Assembly (NCBI GenBank): GCA_934320655.1
Contig: CAKRFN010000028.1
Location: 1-24,744 of the forward strand
DNA length: 24,744 nucleotides
Direction: 5' to 3'
From: an uncultured Eubacterium sp.
GTDB taxonomy: Bacteria; Bacillota; Clostridia; Lachnospirales; Lachnospiraceae
Part shown: positions 14,596-22,910 of the stretch, one piece after another
Position numbering within the stretch: the first letter of the stretch is position 1
Layout of the letters: each line of letters opens with the position of its first letter
Position numbers and translations under genes: made by a program
The notes under the pieces: generated by a model
Told to the model about the DNA's origin: nothing
The model's input: the letters and a program-made list of their open reading frames with translations, nothing else
Databases searched by the model: none

Positions 14596-16137
14596 TTATT
14601 TCTTGATCAGTAATGACTTTCCGGTCATCTCTGCGGGCTGCTCCAGACCCATGATCTGAAGTAACGTCGGTGCGATGTCTGCCAGACATCCGCCCTCGCG
14701 CAGCGTATAAGAATCATCGTAATTCACAAGAATAAACGGAACCGGATTGGTCGTATGTGCGGTGTGCGGCTTTCCTGTTTCGTAATCGATCATTTTCTCT
14801 GCATTTCCGTGGTCTGCACAGATAAACAGTGCGCCGTCCACATCCTTGACTGCCTGTACCGCATCGCCTACAAGCTGGTCAACACGCTCTACTGCCTTGA
14901 CAGCAGCCTCGATCACACCGGTATGACCTACCATATCCGGATTTGCAAAGTTGATGATGATAACATCATACTTATCGGACTTGATCGCCTCTACGAGATC
15001 CATGCCAACCTCTGGAGCGCTCATCTCGGGCTTGAGATCATAGGTAGCAACATCCTTCGGTGAATTGACAAGGATACGTGCCTCATCGATATTCGGCTCC
15101 TCTACGCCGCCGTTGAAGAAGAATGTCACATGCGCGTACTTCTCTGTCTCTGCCAGACGAAGCTGCTTTTTGCCGCAGGCTGCCAGATACTCGCCGAGTG
15201 TATTTTTTACGGATTCCTTCTCGAACGCAATCAGCTTGTTCGGGATCGTCTCGTCATAATCCTTGAAACATACATAGGTCAGATGTAAAAACGGACGCTC
15301 GAATCCGGTAAATTTGTCATCACAGAATGCACGTGTGATCTCACGCGCACGGTCGGGACGGAAATTGAAAAATATCACGGAATCGCCGTCTTTGACAAGT
15401 GATAAGGGCTTGCCATCCTTTACGATCACAGTCGGAAGTACAAACTCGTCGGTCACATCATTTGCGTAAGAGTCAGCCATCGCCTGCACCGCATCCTCTG
15501 CCTGCACGCCCTCACCGGTCGTCAGTGACTTGTATGCCTTCTCTACACGGTCCCAGTTGTTATCACGGTCCATCGCATAGTAACGTCCGGATAAGGATGC
15601 GATCTTGCCGACACCGATCTCATCCATCTTCTCCTGCAATGCAGCGACATAATCCTTGCCGGATGCCGGAGGTGTATCTCTTCCGTCTAAGAATGCGTGT
15701 ACATACACATTCTCCAGACCGTTTTTCTTGCACATCTCAAGCAGACCGTACAGATGTGTGTTGTGGCTGTGCACACCACCGTCTGATAACAGTCCCCACA
15801 GATGCAGGTCGGAATTGTTCTTTTTGCAGTTTTCGATCGCCTGCAGCAATACCTTGTTCTCAAAGAAATCGCCGTCCTCGATCGCTTTTGTGATACGTGT
15901 CAGATCCTGATAAATGATGCGTCCTGCACCGATATTCATATGTCCGACCTCAGAGTTACCCATCTGTCCGTCAGGCAGACCGACTGCCAGACCGGATGCA
16001 TTTCCTTTTACAAACGGACATTCCTTCATCAGCTTGTCCATCACCGGCGTATTTGCCATTGCGATCGCATTGCCGACCGGATTGTCATTCAGTCCATAAC
16101 CGTCCAGTACCATTAAAACTACAGGTTTCTTACTCAT
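14596..16137 (-). CDS. gpmI: 2,3-bisphosphoglycerate-independent phosphoglycerate mutase
   Basis: This 513-residue Mn2+-dependent enzyme interconverts 3- and 2-phosphoglycerate in glycolysis. It belongs to the alkaline phosphatase superfamily: Asp12 in VLDGYG and Ser62 in GQMGNSEVGH (phosphoserine nucleophile) are present. HAFLDGRDTPP and GRYYAMDRDNNWDR come from the transferase domain, and NFANPDMVGHTG and ICADHGNAEKM supply the other metal ligands. Length is normal. AAGAGG precedes the start. It is the gene upstream of purC with a 45-base gap and no visible terminator, so glycolytic and purine genes may share transcripts. Confidence 0.96.
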   Translation of the reverse strand: MSKKPVVLMVLDGYGLNDNPVGNAIAMANTPVMDKLMKECPFVKGNASGLAVGLPDGQMGNSEVGHMNIGAGRIIYQDLTRITKAIEDGDFFENKVLLQAIENCKKNNSDLHLWGLLSDGGVHSHNTHLYGLLEMCKKNGLENVYVHAFLDGRDTPPASGKDYVAALQEKMDEIGVGKIASLSGRYYAMDRDNNWDRVEKAYKSLTTGEGVQAEDAVQAMADSYANDVTDEFVLPTVIVKDGKPLSLVKDGDSVIFFNFRPDRAREITRAFCDDKFTGFERPFLHLTYVCFKDYDETIPNKLIAFEKESVKNTLGEYLAACGKKQLRLAETEKYAHVTFFFNGGVEEPNIDEARILVNSPKDVATYDLKPEMSAPEVGMDLVEAIKSDKYDVIIINFANPDMVGHTGVIEAAVKAVERVDQLVGDAVQAVKDVDGALFICADHGNAEKMIDYETGKPHTAHTTNPVPFILVNYDDSYTLREGGCLADIAPTLLQIMGLEQPAEMTGKSLLIKK

Positions 16138-16177
16138 GTTTTTTTCCTCTTTTCTTTCTATTTTCTATAATGTTGAT

Positions 16178-17641
16178 TTATGATTCATTATTTTTTGTAA
16201 CATATCCATCCGCGTCAATGCTGACGCCATCCGATAAATACTGCTCAAATGTGATAATCCGCTGTTTTTCCGACTCCTCCGTCACCAGATATGTCTTGCG
16301 GTTCTCCTGAATACACGGAATAAAACGAAAACCAAGACTGCCGTCCGCATTGATGATCACCTGCGCGATCGCCGTATCCTTTTTATTCACACCGTCTGTC
16401 GGTGTGCTGCCAAACCAGAAATTGCCAAGGCTGTAAATGACGGGCACATCCCCGACATACGTCAGCCCCTGCAGACAGTGGGTATGGCCTCCGATCACTG
16501 CATCCGCGCCTGCCTGTACAAACTTCTCCGCCAGCTCCGCCTGATCTGCCTCGTAGTAATTCGTGCCCTCGGTCCCCCAGTGCACAAATGCGATCACATA
16601 ATCACTCTGTTTCTTTGCCTGACGGATGACCTCCACATATTTATCCGGATTTAATGTTTTTAACACACCCGGAGTCGTATCGGTCGCCTCTTTTGTATAG
16701 TTATAGGTACGCTCGATCTGCGTCGCCGCAACGAATGCGATCTTGCGTCCGTTCGCCACAAAATACCACGGCCGTTTGGCTTCCTCGAGATTATTGCCCG
16801 CTCCGACGTTCGGTATACCCGCAGCGTCCAATGTCGCGATCGTATCGGACAATGCCTCCAGACCGTAATCACACACATGGTTATTCGCAATGCCTGCGAT
16901 GTCCACGCCCAACTCCTGTAAAATAGACACATTGGCAGGATCGGAACGGAACGTATACGCTTTGCCCGCGATCGGTTCCCCTCTCGTGCTGAACGTACAT
17001 TCATTGTTGACCATTAAAATATCCGACTGCGCCATCAGCTCCCGCAGGTCACTGCTGAACGCCGCAGCGAGCCCGTTTTGCCGAAGATACTGCATCGTGC
17101 CGGTGCGGTCGTCAAAATTCAGGTCACCGGTAAAGCTGATCACCGTCTGATCCGGTGAACTGCACACCTGTCTAGTCACACGTGACAACCGGTCGGTATG
17201 AATGCCGACCTGCTCACAGTAATCCAGCCACAGCACATGCAGGGTACGGTCCGATACACGGTACCAGACCTCCGGATCATTTGCGACTGCCGCCTGTACG
17301 ACCTGTGCAAACGCATCCTCACCATACTCTGCCCGAAACCAGAAGATAAATGACTCATCCACCGGATAATAACTCAAAAAATCCGTCGATGCAGACAATA
17401 TCGTATCAACCGCCTCATTCAAGGCATCCGGCTGATCCGGCTCCACATCCGACACATCCGGCGGCCCATCCATCGTATCATCGGTGCTGTCATCCGCCGG
17501 ACTCTCTGTCTGTACGACTGTCTGCTCACTCGTCGCCAGACGGGCGCTCAGATCATCGGCACGTTGTCCGCAGCCGCACCACAGCCCTGCAACCGCCAGT
17601 ATACATATAAAAAGGAGGATTTTTTGATTCCTTTTTCTCAT
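16178..17641 (-). CDS. CapA/PgsA-like metallophosphatase-fold membrane-anchored protein
   Basis: This 487-residue exported protein has an N-terminal hydrophobic segment (ILLFICILAVAGLW) followed by Cys-Gly-Cys, an imperfect lipobox. A low-complexity acidic linker follows (TESPADDSTDDTMDGPPD). The PGA_cap domain (about 165-430) carries the metallophosphoesterase-like motifs SFTGDLNFDD, VNNECTF, IANNHVCDYG, AFVHWGTEGTNYY and VIGGHTHCLQG, then YSLGNFWFG. In Bacillus, CapA/PgsA takes part in making and anchoring poly-gamma-glutamate, but no capB/capC partners are here, and many clostridial homologues have no proven substrate. It has its own candidate promoter (17686-17714) and ends 40 bases before gpmI. 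Confidence 0.85.
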   Translation of the reverse strand: MRKRNQKILLFICILAVAGLWCGCGQRADDLSARLATSEQTVVQTESPADDSTDDTMDGPPDVSDVEPDQPDALNEAVDTILSASTDFLSYYPVDESFIFWFRAEYGEDAFAQVVQAAVANDPEVWYRVSDRTLHVLWLDYCEQVGIHTDRLSRVTRQVCSSPDQTVISFTGDLNFDDRTGTMQYLRQNGLAAAFSSDLRELMAQSDILMVNNECTFSTRGEPIAGKAYTFRSDPANVSILQELGVDIAGIANNHVCDYGLEALSDTIATLDAAGIPNVGAGNNLEEAKRPWYFVANGRKIAFVAATQIERTYNYTKEATDTTPGVLKTLNPDKYVEVIRQAKKQSDYVIAFVHWGTEGTNYYEADQAELAEKFVQAGADAVIGGHTHCLQGLTYVGDVPVIYSLGNFWFGSTPTDGVNKKDTAIAQVIINADGSLGFRFIPCIQENRKTYLVTEESEKQRIITFEQYLSDGVSIDADGYVTKNNES

Positions 17642-17685
17642 TCGTGACTAGCTCCTAACCATTTTACAGATTGACATACGTGGTT

Positions 17686-17714
17686 ATTATAATCTATTTG
17701 CCGGCATTTCGCAA
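17686..17714 (-). promoter_or_regulatory. Candidate promoter for the CapA-like gene
   Basis: On the minus strand TTGCGA (17709-17714), a 17-base spacer and a perfect TATAAT (17686-17691) overlap the 3' end of the upstream gene. The -35 is weak. Confidence 0.5.
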
Positions 17715-18404
17715 CAAATCATTCAAAAAGTCTGCCGCTGTCTCCGGATGTGCCGGATTGTAGGAAATCGCGATCACCGCATCCTGCGTATACGCTGTAT
17801 CGGGAAAACCACCGATGTCGCTCAGCCGGATCGCACACGCCATCGGCTCCGGCTGCTCATTTTCATAATCATCATAGCGCTGCTCCACGACAACGAGCCG
17901 GTCACTCCATTCTGCCGGAACGATCGATGTCAGATCCAGAAAATAACCGCTCTCAGCGAACTCGTTAAATTCCTCCTCCGGCATGATGACCAGATCCTCC
18001 GATTTTCCCTGCATCCTTACATAAAATGCCATACCTGCCTGCGACATCGCGCCGCCTCCGGTCTGTGCCGTGCCGACCACCGTATCGGTAACGACCGCCT
18101 GATCCTCCGGAATGTCATGCGCTTTTGCATACTCCTGTAACCGCTGCACCATACCGATATCCTGATTGCAGTCTACAACTGCCACGGACAATAACGGCTT
18201 TTTCGTATGTGTCATCGAATACACGATCGAGATCGCAAATGCAGCGATCGCAATCACGACAAGCGCCGGAATCTTCCAATAGTCCCATAGATAGCTGCGC
18301 TTCTGCGCCGCAGTCATGTCCCGGAAAGGGATCTCATCTTTGGATCGCTCCCGCGGCTGTCTGTCTGTATGTTTCCTCATAAATGCATACCACTTCCTTT
18401 TCAT
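17694..18404 (-). CDS. Membrane-anchored protein of unknown function
   Basis: I do not recognise a named family for this 236-residue protein. It has a basic, charged cytosolic N-terminus (residues 1-40; RKHTDRQPRERSKDEIPFRDM), one membrane helix (about 45-65; KIPALVVIAIAAFAISIVYSM) and an external domain of about 170 residues. The external part starts with LLSVAVVDCNQDIG and has alternating strands and helices; segments such as DLVIMPEEEFNEFAESGYFLDLTSIVP resemble the ligand-binding fold of extracellular solute-binding proteins. A transport or sensing role is only a guess. The start at 18404 lacks a good ribosome site; the ATG at 18380 has AAGGAAG 12 bases upstream and is an alternative. The CapA-like gene follows by 52 bases. 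Confidence 0.7.
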   Translation of the reverse strand: MKRKWYAFMRKHTDRQPRERSKDEIPFRDMTAAQKRSYLWDYWKIPALVVIAIAAFAISIVYSMTHTKKPLLSVAVVDCNQDIGMVQRLQEYAKAHDIPEDQAVVTDTVVGTAQTGGGAMSQAGMAFYVRMQGKSEDLVIMPEEEFNEFAESGYFLDLTSIVPAEWSDRLVVVEQRYDDYENEQPEPMACAIRLSDIGGFPDTAYTQDAVIAISYNPAHPETAADFLNDLLRNAGK

Positions 18405-18439
18405 TCTATAAAACTTAGAAAAACCTTTTTTACGTTCTC

Positions 18440-18468
18440 AGTATTTCCTATTTTATGTAAATTGTCAA
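18440..18468 (-). promoter_or_regulatory. Promoter for the unknown membrane protein gene
   Basis: A perfect TTGACA (18463-18468), a 17-base spacer and AATACT (18440-18445) lie on the minus strand about 35 bases before the start at 18404. Confidence 0.6.
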
Positions 18469-18487
18469 CCGCTTTTCATGCATACGG

Positions 18488-18519
18488 AAAAAAGAGAATC
18501 CCATCAGAGATTCTCTTTT
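18488..18519 (-). terminator. Terminator of the PadR/PspC operon
   Basis: GAGAATC pairs with GATTCTC, extended by A/T pairs, around an 8-base loop, with six T following on the minus strand. It lies 31 bases after the pspC stop. Confidence 0.85.
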
Positions 18520-18549
18520 CTCGCATTTTTGTTTCAATATTTATGCAAC

Positions 18550-18741
18550 TTATGCCGTTCTGCTCGGAATAATGATCGCCGCCACAATGTATGCGAGCAC
18601 TCCCGATCCACCCAGACAGCAGAAGATCACCCACAGCAGCCGGATCACGACCGGATCAACATTAAAATATTCTCCGATACCTCCGCACACACCACACAAT
18701 ACACGATTGTCATCCGATTTCATCAGTCTCTTTGTTTCCAT
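18550..18741 (-). CDS. PspC-domain small membrane protein
   Basis: This 63-residue protein is almost entirely one PspC domain: the conserved LMKSDDNRVLCGVCGGIGEYFNVDPVVIRLLW, then a hydrophobic helix (LLWVIFCCLGGSGVLAYIVAAIIIP). In the phage-shock system PspC senses envelope stress at the membrane and partners other Psp proteins. AGGAGG precedes the ATG at good spacing. It is the last gene of the operon, after the toastrack-repeat protein (12-base gap), a known pairing of PspC with DUF4097-type beta-repeat proteins in Firmicutes. No pspA or liaR-type regulator is adjacent; PadR is the likely controller. Confidence 0.9.
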   Translation of the reverse strand: METKRLMKSDDNRVLCGVCGGIGEYFNVDPVVIRLLWVIFCCLGGSGVLAYIVAAIIIPSRTA

Positions 18742-18753
18742 AATAGTTTCCTC

Positions 18754-19692
18754 CTAACGTGTTGTTTTTGCCTGCTTGATACACATGGCACCGGCACCGC
18801 AGTCCAATGTGATCGTATAGTCAGCATCATTATTCTGTTCCTTTGCTTTGTTGAGCGCATGATAGTTCTTTCCAAACACGGTCAACCGTCCCAATCCGCT
18901 TGCTAAGTGATAGTTATAATCCTTCTCCTCCGCGTCCAGACCGATCGTCACATCACCGACACCTCCTCTGAACAGGGCATCACCGGTCAGTTCACAGTCC
19001 GCGATCTCCATCGCACCGACACCACACTGGATCTTCGTATCACCGAGCTCTGCATGTTCAATATAAAAATCACCAACACCAAGCTCCGCATCGAACGCAT
19101 CACTGACGGTCAGCGACTGCGCCCGAAATGCTCCTGCGCCGCCCACAAGATTCATTTTCTTTGTCAGCAGTTCTTCCACCTGTATATCTCCGGCACCGAT
19201 CTCCAGCTTTACCTTATGAAACCGATAGTCCTCCGGTATATCCATGCGCAGTCTGATCTTCGTCTGTTTTGTCACCTGTTTATCGCTTCTCGTATCTATG
19301 ATCTCGAGCGTATCATTATCCGGTTCAACCTTACAATATTTCTGCCCGAACTGATCCACGGACACGTAGATCTGATCATCCTCAGACGCTCCGATCTCCA
19401 GCTCACATTTGCGCAGTACAATGTTCAGATTTTTGATATCGTCTGCCGGAACCGAGTAGACACCATCCGCCGTCACCGTCCAGCCATCAGCCGTATCCGC
19501 TTCCTCTTCCTGATAAGACCCGCTTCCGCGAAACGGCCACGGAGACAACAGATTCCAGTTGCCGACCGAAATCGATGCGTCAGAGAGCGACCCGCCGAGT
19601 GCAACTCCTGCGATCATGACTCCGCCTCCGATCACAATACAGATCAGACAGGCAATCAGCAGATGTTTGATCATTGCATTTATCTTATTCAC
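18754..19692 (-). CDS. Membrane-anchored DUF4097/toastrack-like beta-repeat protein
   Basis: This 312-residue protein starts at GTG 19692 (read MNKINAMIKHLL). AAAGGAGG lies 9 bases upstream and the start overlaps the DUF1700 stop by 8 bases; the longer frame to 19800 only reads through the previous gene. It has one membrane helix (about 8-35), a Gly/acid linker, then a surface beta domain. Seven short repeats share the pattern G-[AVL]-G-x-[hydrophobic]: GAGDIQV, GAGAFRA, GVGDFYI, GVGAMEI, GVGDVTI, GLGRLTV, GAGAMCI. The first five are 19-20 residues apart, which suggests a stacked right-handed beta solenoid. Such proteins accompany PspC/LiaF-type envelope-stress modules. The exact ligand or partner is not known. 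Confidence 0.82.
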   Translation of the reverse strand: MNKINAMIKHLLIACLICIVIGGGVMIAGVALGGSLSDASISVGNWNLLSPWPFRGSGSYQEEEADTADGWTVTADGVYSVPADDIKNLNIVLRKCELEIGASEDDQIYVSVDQFGQKYCKVEPDNDTLEIIDTRSDKQVTKQTKIRLRMDIPEDYRFHKVKLEIGAGDIQVEELLTKKMNLVGGAGAFRAQSLTVSDAFDAELGVGDFYIEHAELGDTKIQCGVGAMEIADCELTGDALFRGGVGDVTIGLDAEEKDYNYHLASGLGRLTVFGKNYHALNKAKEQNNDADYTITLDCGAGAMCIKQAKTTR

Positions 19693-20347
19693 AGGCTCCG
19701 ACCTCCTTTCTCTTTTTTCTGCCTCTATGAAACAGATTTGATACTGCCCGAAGCAGCCACGGCACAAACTTTCCGAAAAGTAACAGCATGAGTACCGCAC
19801 TCAGACACCCGATGGCGGTCACCACCAGCCCTGCTCCGACGGTTATCATGCCACTTGCAAAGCCTCCGGTTGCAAACCGCACGATGCCGACGATCACCGC
19901 TATGATACCGACAATGATGCCGATGACCGCGATCACTGCGATCGCAAGACTCACACCGAGCACCGTGAAAATCGCTGCCAGAATCAGCCCAAACGCAGTA
20001 CCTGCCACGCCGATCCAGAGCGGAAATGTAAATACAGCAACTAAAATAATCAAGATCCATTTACTTCTCGAATCCCCCTGCCGCTTCGCTGCGCGTTTCC
20101 CTTCTGTCGGGACAGCGCCCCGCATCTGCGGCGGCTGTTCGACCGTTCCTCCGCCCGACTGCAAGCCGTCCTTGATACTGGCGGCGACCTTCTGCGGTGT
20201 GCCGAGTTCCTCGATCACCGCCGCCTCGTTTTCCGGCCCCGCGTCACTCAGATATTCTCTGTAATACGCCAATGCCTCCTCCCGCTCCTCCTGCGGCAGA
20301 TCCAGCAAAAGCTGTTCCAGTTGAAATAAAAATTGCTCCCTTGTCAT
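19685..20347 (-). CDS. DUF1700-family membrane protein
   Basis: This 220-residue protein starts at 20347 (MTREQFLFQLEQLLLDLP) with GGGGAGGAG upstream. Its ATG overlaps the PadR stop codon (ATGA), which indicates translational coupling. The N-terminal domain (about 1-60) is the DUF1700/HAAS-type helical module (EREEALAYYREYLSDAGPENEAAVIEELGTPQKVAASIK) found in genes paired with PadR regulators. After a basic linker come three or four hydrophobic segments rich in Ile, Val, Ala and Gly (about 105-205) and a basic C-terminal tail. HAAS-domain proteins are thought to bind PadR-type regulators and pass on membrane signals; that role here is inferred from family and context. Confidence 0.85.
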   Translation of the reverse strand: MTREQFLFQLEQLLLDLPQEEREEALAYYREYLSDAGPENEAAVIEELGTPQKVAASIKDGLQSGGGTVEQPPQMRGAVPTEGKRAAKRQGDSRSKWILIILVAVFTFPLWIGVAGTAFGLILAAIFTVLGVSLAIAVIAVIGIIVGIIAVIVGIVRFATGGFASGMITVGAGLVVTAIGCLSAVLMLLLFGKFVPWLLRAVSNLFHRGRKKRKEVGACE

Positions 20348-20667
20348 ACAAACTCCTCCCCTGCAAACAATGCAGTTATTTTTCCGGAATAATCCATCCA
20401 TTCACTCCGATATAGCTGCAGCTGCGCCATACCTGTTTCCGTGATCTTATAGTATCTGCGGTTTCTGCCCGCACATTCCCGATCATAGATTTCCAGACAA
20501 TCATCCTTTTGCAGTCTCCGCAGCACCGGATATAAAGTGGATTCCGACACATCAATCGTCCGACGCACATCCTGCGTGATCCGGTATCCATAGGTTCCTT
20601 CTTCTTCCTTGGATACGACCGCCAGAACAATCGCGTCAAGCAGTGCCGCTCCTGTATTAAAAACCAT
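20344..20667 (-). CDS. PadR-family transcriptional regulator
   Basis: This 107-residue winged-helix repressor is of the usual size for short PadR proteins. The N-terminal helices and wing are typical: LLDAIVLAVVSKEEEGTYGYRITQDV, SESTLYPVLRRLQKDDCLEIYD, then the wing GRNRRYYKITETGMAQLQLY, with a short dimerisation helix. The start at 20667 has GGGAG 7 bases upstream; the frame to 20823 runs through the promoter and is not real. It leads the operon padR-DUF1700-toastrack-pspC and probably represses its own promoter until envelope stress relieves it. Confidence 0.93.
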   Translation of the reverse strand: MVFNTGAALLDAIVLAVVSKEEEGTYGYRITQDVRRTIDVSESTLYPVLRRLQKDDCLEIYDRECAGRNRRYYKITETGMAQLQLYRSEWMDYSGKITALFAGEEFV

Positions 20668-20718
20668 TCCATCACTCCCTGCTTTTTTGTATTTGTATAA
20701 TACTGTTTTGTGTTTAAT

Positions 20719-20747
20719 ACTATATATCATATAATATTGTTTGTCAA
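20719..20747 (-). promoter_or_regulatory. Promoter of the padR operon with nearby dyad
   Basis: A perfect TTGACA (20742-20747), a 17-base spacer and TATAGT (20719-20724) lie on the minus strand. Just downstream AGTATTA occurs twice, and the palindrome GTATAATAC (about 20694-20702) lies near the expected start of transcription. It is a candidate PadR operator, not proven. Confidence 0.7.
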
Positions 20748-20756
20748 TATATATTA

Positions 20757-20791
20757 TAAAAAAAATAAGACACAACGATATGTGCCTTATT
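20757..20791 (-). terminator. Terminator after the TOPRIM-like gene
   Basis: AATAAG-CACA pairs with TGTG-CTTATT with one mismatch, followed by eight T on the minus strand. It lies 16 bases past the stop at 20807 and separates the defence-like pair from the padR operon. Confidence 0.82.
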
Positions 20792-20806
20792 CCCCTATCT
20801 ATTTTT

Positions 20807-21490
20807 TTACTGAACCACTGCAAAAATTAAATGCATATTAGAATGACGTTCTAGTGAATGTCTACCCTGTTCTATGTATTTCCATGTCTCTCTATATGTT
20901 CCGTCAACAGCAACTGCCTGATCTGATATAAAATCGATGAATTCCCCTATCTTCCCTTCATATTTTTCGGCAAACTCATCAGAAAGCAGTTCCTTTTCAT
21001 CATCCGAAAAATCTTTAAGCTCACCATATAAAACATGTTCCAAATTACACGAGTTAAAATACAGCCTATACTGAATATTATGAATCTTTCCTGTTGTATA
21101 CAACTTGAACATCAGCTCTGATTTATGCTGGTTTCTTTTCTTAACAGCATCTATATCAGAGCATTCTATATGATCCTCATAATATTGAATATTTTCGACT
21201 TCTGCTTTCTCAATACAATCTACCGTAAACGCACCATCGGTATCCGCTATATGGATGATTCTCACAAAGTCTCCCCATTGATACCCATATTTACTCCTGA
21301 TACCTTCGATTAAATCAGTGATTTTTGACACTACCTTTTCTACAGTTGTATCATAATCAGATGTTATATCCCCATGAACAACCGCAAACTGTACCTCTTT
21401 TGAAGAAAAGAATTCTTTTAATATCCCACCTATCGCATTTTCATCACTTGGTCCCTCCACAATAACTGCAACCACTTTTTTCTCACTCAT
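20807..21490 (-). CDS. TOPRIM-like protein, partner of the upstream ATPase (AbiLii/RloB-type, candidate phage defence)
   Basis: This 227-residue protein has TOPRIM-like motifs. Near the N-terminus is VAVIVEGPSDENAI with Glu12, the site expected for the catalytic Glu; RIIHIADTDGAF carries Asp83 and Asp85, matching the metal-binding DxD. Further on, FNSCNLEHVLYG (about 145-156) and the C-terminal SLERHSNMHLIF are in positions where AbiLii/RloB-type proteins carry conserved segments. TOPRIM proteins paired with an ABC-type ATPase act as nucleases or tRNA-cutting effectors in phage defence (OLD, PARIS AriB, AbiL). Its ATG lies inside the ATPase gene (8-base overlap, AAGGAG upstream), so the two are translationally coupled. 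It is shorter than typical AriB and nearer to AbiLii/RloB. No nuclease activity can be proved from sequence. Confidence 0.65.
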   Translation of the reverse strand: MSEKKVVAVIVEGPSDENAIGGILKEFFSSKEVQFAVVHGDITSDYDTTVEKVVSKITDLIEGIRSKYGYQWGDFVRIIHIADTDGAFTVDCIEKAEVENIQYYEDHIECSDIDAVKKRNQHKSELMFKLYTTGKIHNIQYRLYFNSCNLEHVLYGELKDFSDDEKELLSDEFAEKYEGKIGEFIDFISDQAVAVDGTYRETWKYIEQGRHSLERHSNMHLIFAVVQ

Positions 21491-22874
21491 TTTGCAGACT
21501 CCTTCCTGCTTTTCTGAATGCCCGCGCGATTTTTAAGCTATCTGTTTCTTCATAAATATTTTCTTCCTGCCCACCGAGTGTAATACTTCTAATGTACATA
21601 CTCCGAAGATTATTCGACCCTTTCACATTTTTCATGTGAATATATCTGTGCTGGGGATTTGCAGTAGAAAACATAATACTGCCCTTGTCCAGCATCTCCA
21701 ATGCCCGAAGATTGTGGGATGTAAAAATCAGTTGCCCCTTTGCACTTTTATTAAAAATATCTAATAATTCCCCTAGCATATATTCAAAAATTCCGGCATC
21801 TAATTCATCAATTACCAAACAAATGGAAGGATTTCCAAACGCCTGAATCAAAACATTTAAAACAGATACAATCTTTATGATACCTTCGGATTCCATACGA
21901 ATCGGAATCGGTTTTTTGTCCCCTCTGATTGACATCAGTTCAACCTTCCATCCTTCTTCGCCTGAATCGAGCGCTTGTTTTCCATAATCTTTTACTTCAA
22001 TGCTCATCCCCGGAATAATCGTATATAAAACAGTATTGATCTGGGCTACGATTTCGTTGAGAAGTTCTTTCCTTTTGACATCTAAAATCACCGGCTCCAT
22101 AAATGGAACTGCAAAATCTCCCTTCATTCCCTTTTTGTCTTTTTCAATACGAAAAGCCATTGGAACTAGCAAATTTGCTGAAATCATCCCTGAATGGGAA
22201 CTTTTTATAACAAACAGATCTTTCAGCGCAAAATCAAACAACGCCTGTATCACAAGCGCATAATTCTTAAATTGATCGTTTTTCTTAAAGAATATATCCC
22301 TGCTGTCTTTTCCAAAAATATAAGAACAATTACTCTTTTCCGCCATTTTTCGTGCAACAAGAAGATCCATCTTAACATTTTTATCTTTTCCTATCAATTC
22401 TTCCAGTCTTTTCAACGGTTTAAAAATAACATCCGACTGAACTTTTTGATAATCCATAAAAATATTCTTACTTGTTCTATGTCCATCCTGACTGATTGCA
22501 CCATTCAGATATTCTCTTTCAATAGTAACCTCATCATCCACTTTTGAAAAAACAATATGATAACCCGCTTCATATAAAACACCTTCCCCAAATATCTTGA
22601 ATTCTGCATTTACTTCTGCATTCATCGCATCTGTAGTAATATAATCTGAAATTGTTGGATCTAATGTTTCTCCAATCATAATCGATTGCAAAAAATAAAG
22701 TGCATCAACAATCGCTGTTTTACCTGAACCGTTCTGCCCATAAATGCCTAATATTTCAGCCTTGACATTCTTGAAATCCTGTTCATTGGCAAGCGGCATC
22801 ACGATCGTTCCATTCTCCACATTTTTAATATTTTTCAAGGTCAACGATGACAAACGAACAACCAGATTCTTCAT
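21483..22874 (-). CDS. AAA/ABC-type ATPase of a two-gene defence-like module
   Basis: This 463-residue ATPase starts at 22874, with AGGAGG upstream; the frame to 22898 has no such site. Walker A is GQNGSGKT (46-53) in an SMC/RecF-like context (LTLKNIKNVENG, LGIYGQNGSGKTAIVDALYFLQ). The ABC signature-like ESEGIIKI lies at about 328-334, Walker B ICLVIDELDAG at 351-361 with Glu357, and the H-loop FTSHN at about 384-388. The middle part is helical and variable. This is the AAA_15/AAA_21 layout of AbiLi, RloA and PARIS AriA, which sense phage proteins and hold a nuclease partner. The TOPRIM-like partner overlaps its end. Both genes are visibly more AT-rich than the core genes to the left and sit beside an IS110 element, in keeping with horizontal gain. 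Confidence 0.8.
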   Translation of the reverse strand: MKNLVVRLSSLTLKNIKNVENGTIVMPLANEQDFKNVKAEILGIYGQNGSGKTAIVDALYFLQSIMIGETLDPTISDYITTDAMNAEVNAEFKIFGEGVLYEAGYHIVFSKVDDEVTIEREYLNGAISQDGHRTSKNIFMDYQKVQSDVIFKPLKRLEELIGKDKNVKMDLLVARKMAEKSNCSYIFGKDSRDIFFKKNDQFKNYALVIQALFDFALKDLFVIKSSHSGMISANLLVPMAFRIEKDKKGMKGDFAVPFMEPVILDVKRKELLNEIVAQINTVLYTIIPGMSIEVKDYGKQALDSGEEGWKVELMSIRGDKKPIPIRMESEGIIKIVSVLNVLIQAFGNPSICLVIDELDAGIFEYMLGELLDIFNKSAKGQLIFTSHNLRALEMLDKGSIMFSTANPQHRYIHMKNVKGSNNLRSMYIRSITLGGQEENIYEETDSLKIARAFRKAGRSLQNE

Positions 22875-22910
22875 GATATGCCTCCTGTAAATCCACAAAA
22901 TTCTAATAAC

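Noticed and set aside
18754..19800. Start at 19800 for the toastrack protein
   Set aside because: The first 36 codons only read through the DUF1700 gene in another frame; the GTG at 19692 has AAAGGAGG.
20668..20823. Longer PadR N-terminus
   Set aside because: It would translate across the operon promoter and the neighbouring terminator.
20807..22874. Calling the ATPase pair a definite PARIS system
   Set aside because: The TOPRIM-like partner is shorter than typical AriB and its motifs do not decide between PARIS, AbiL and RloAB.
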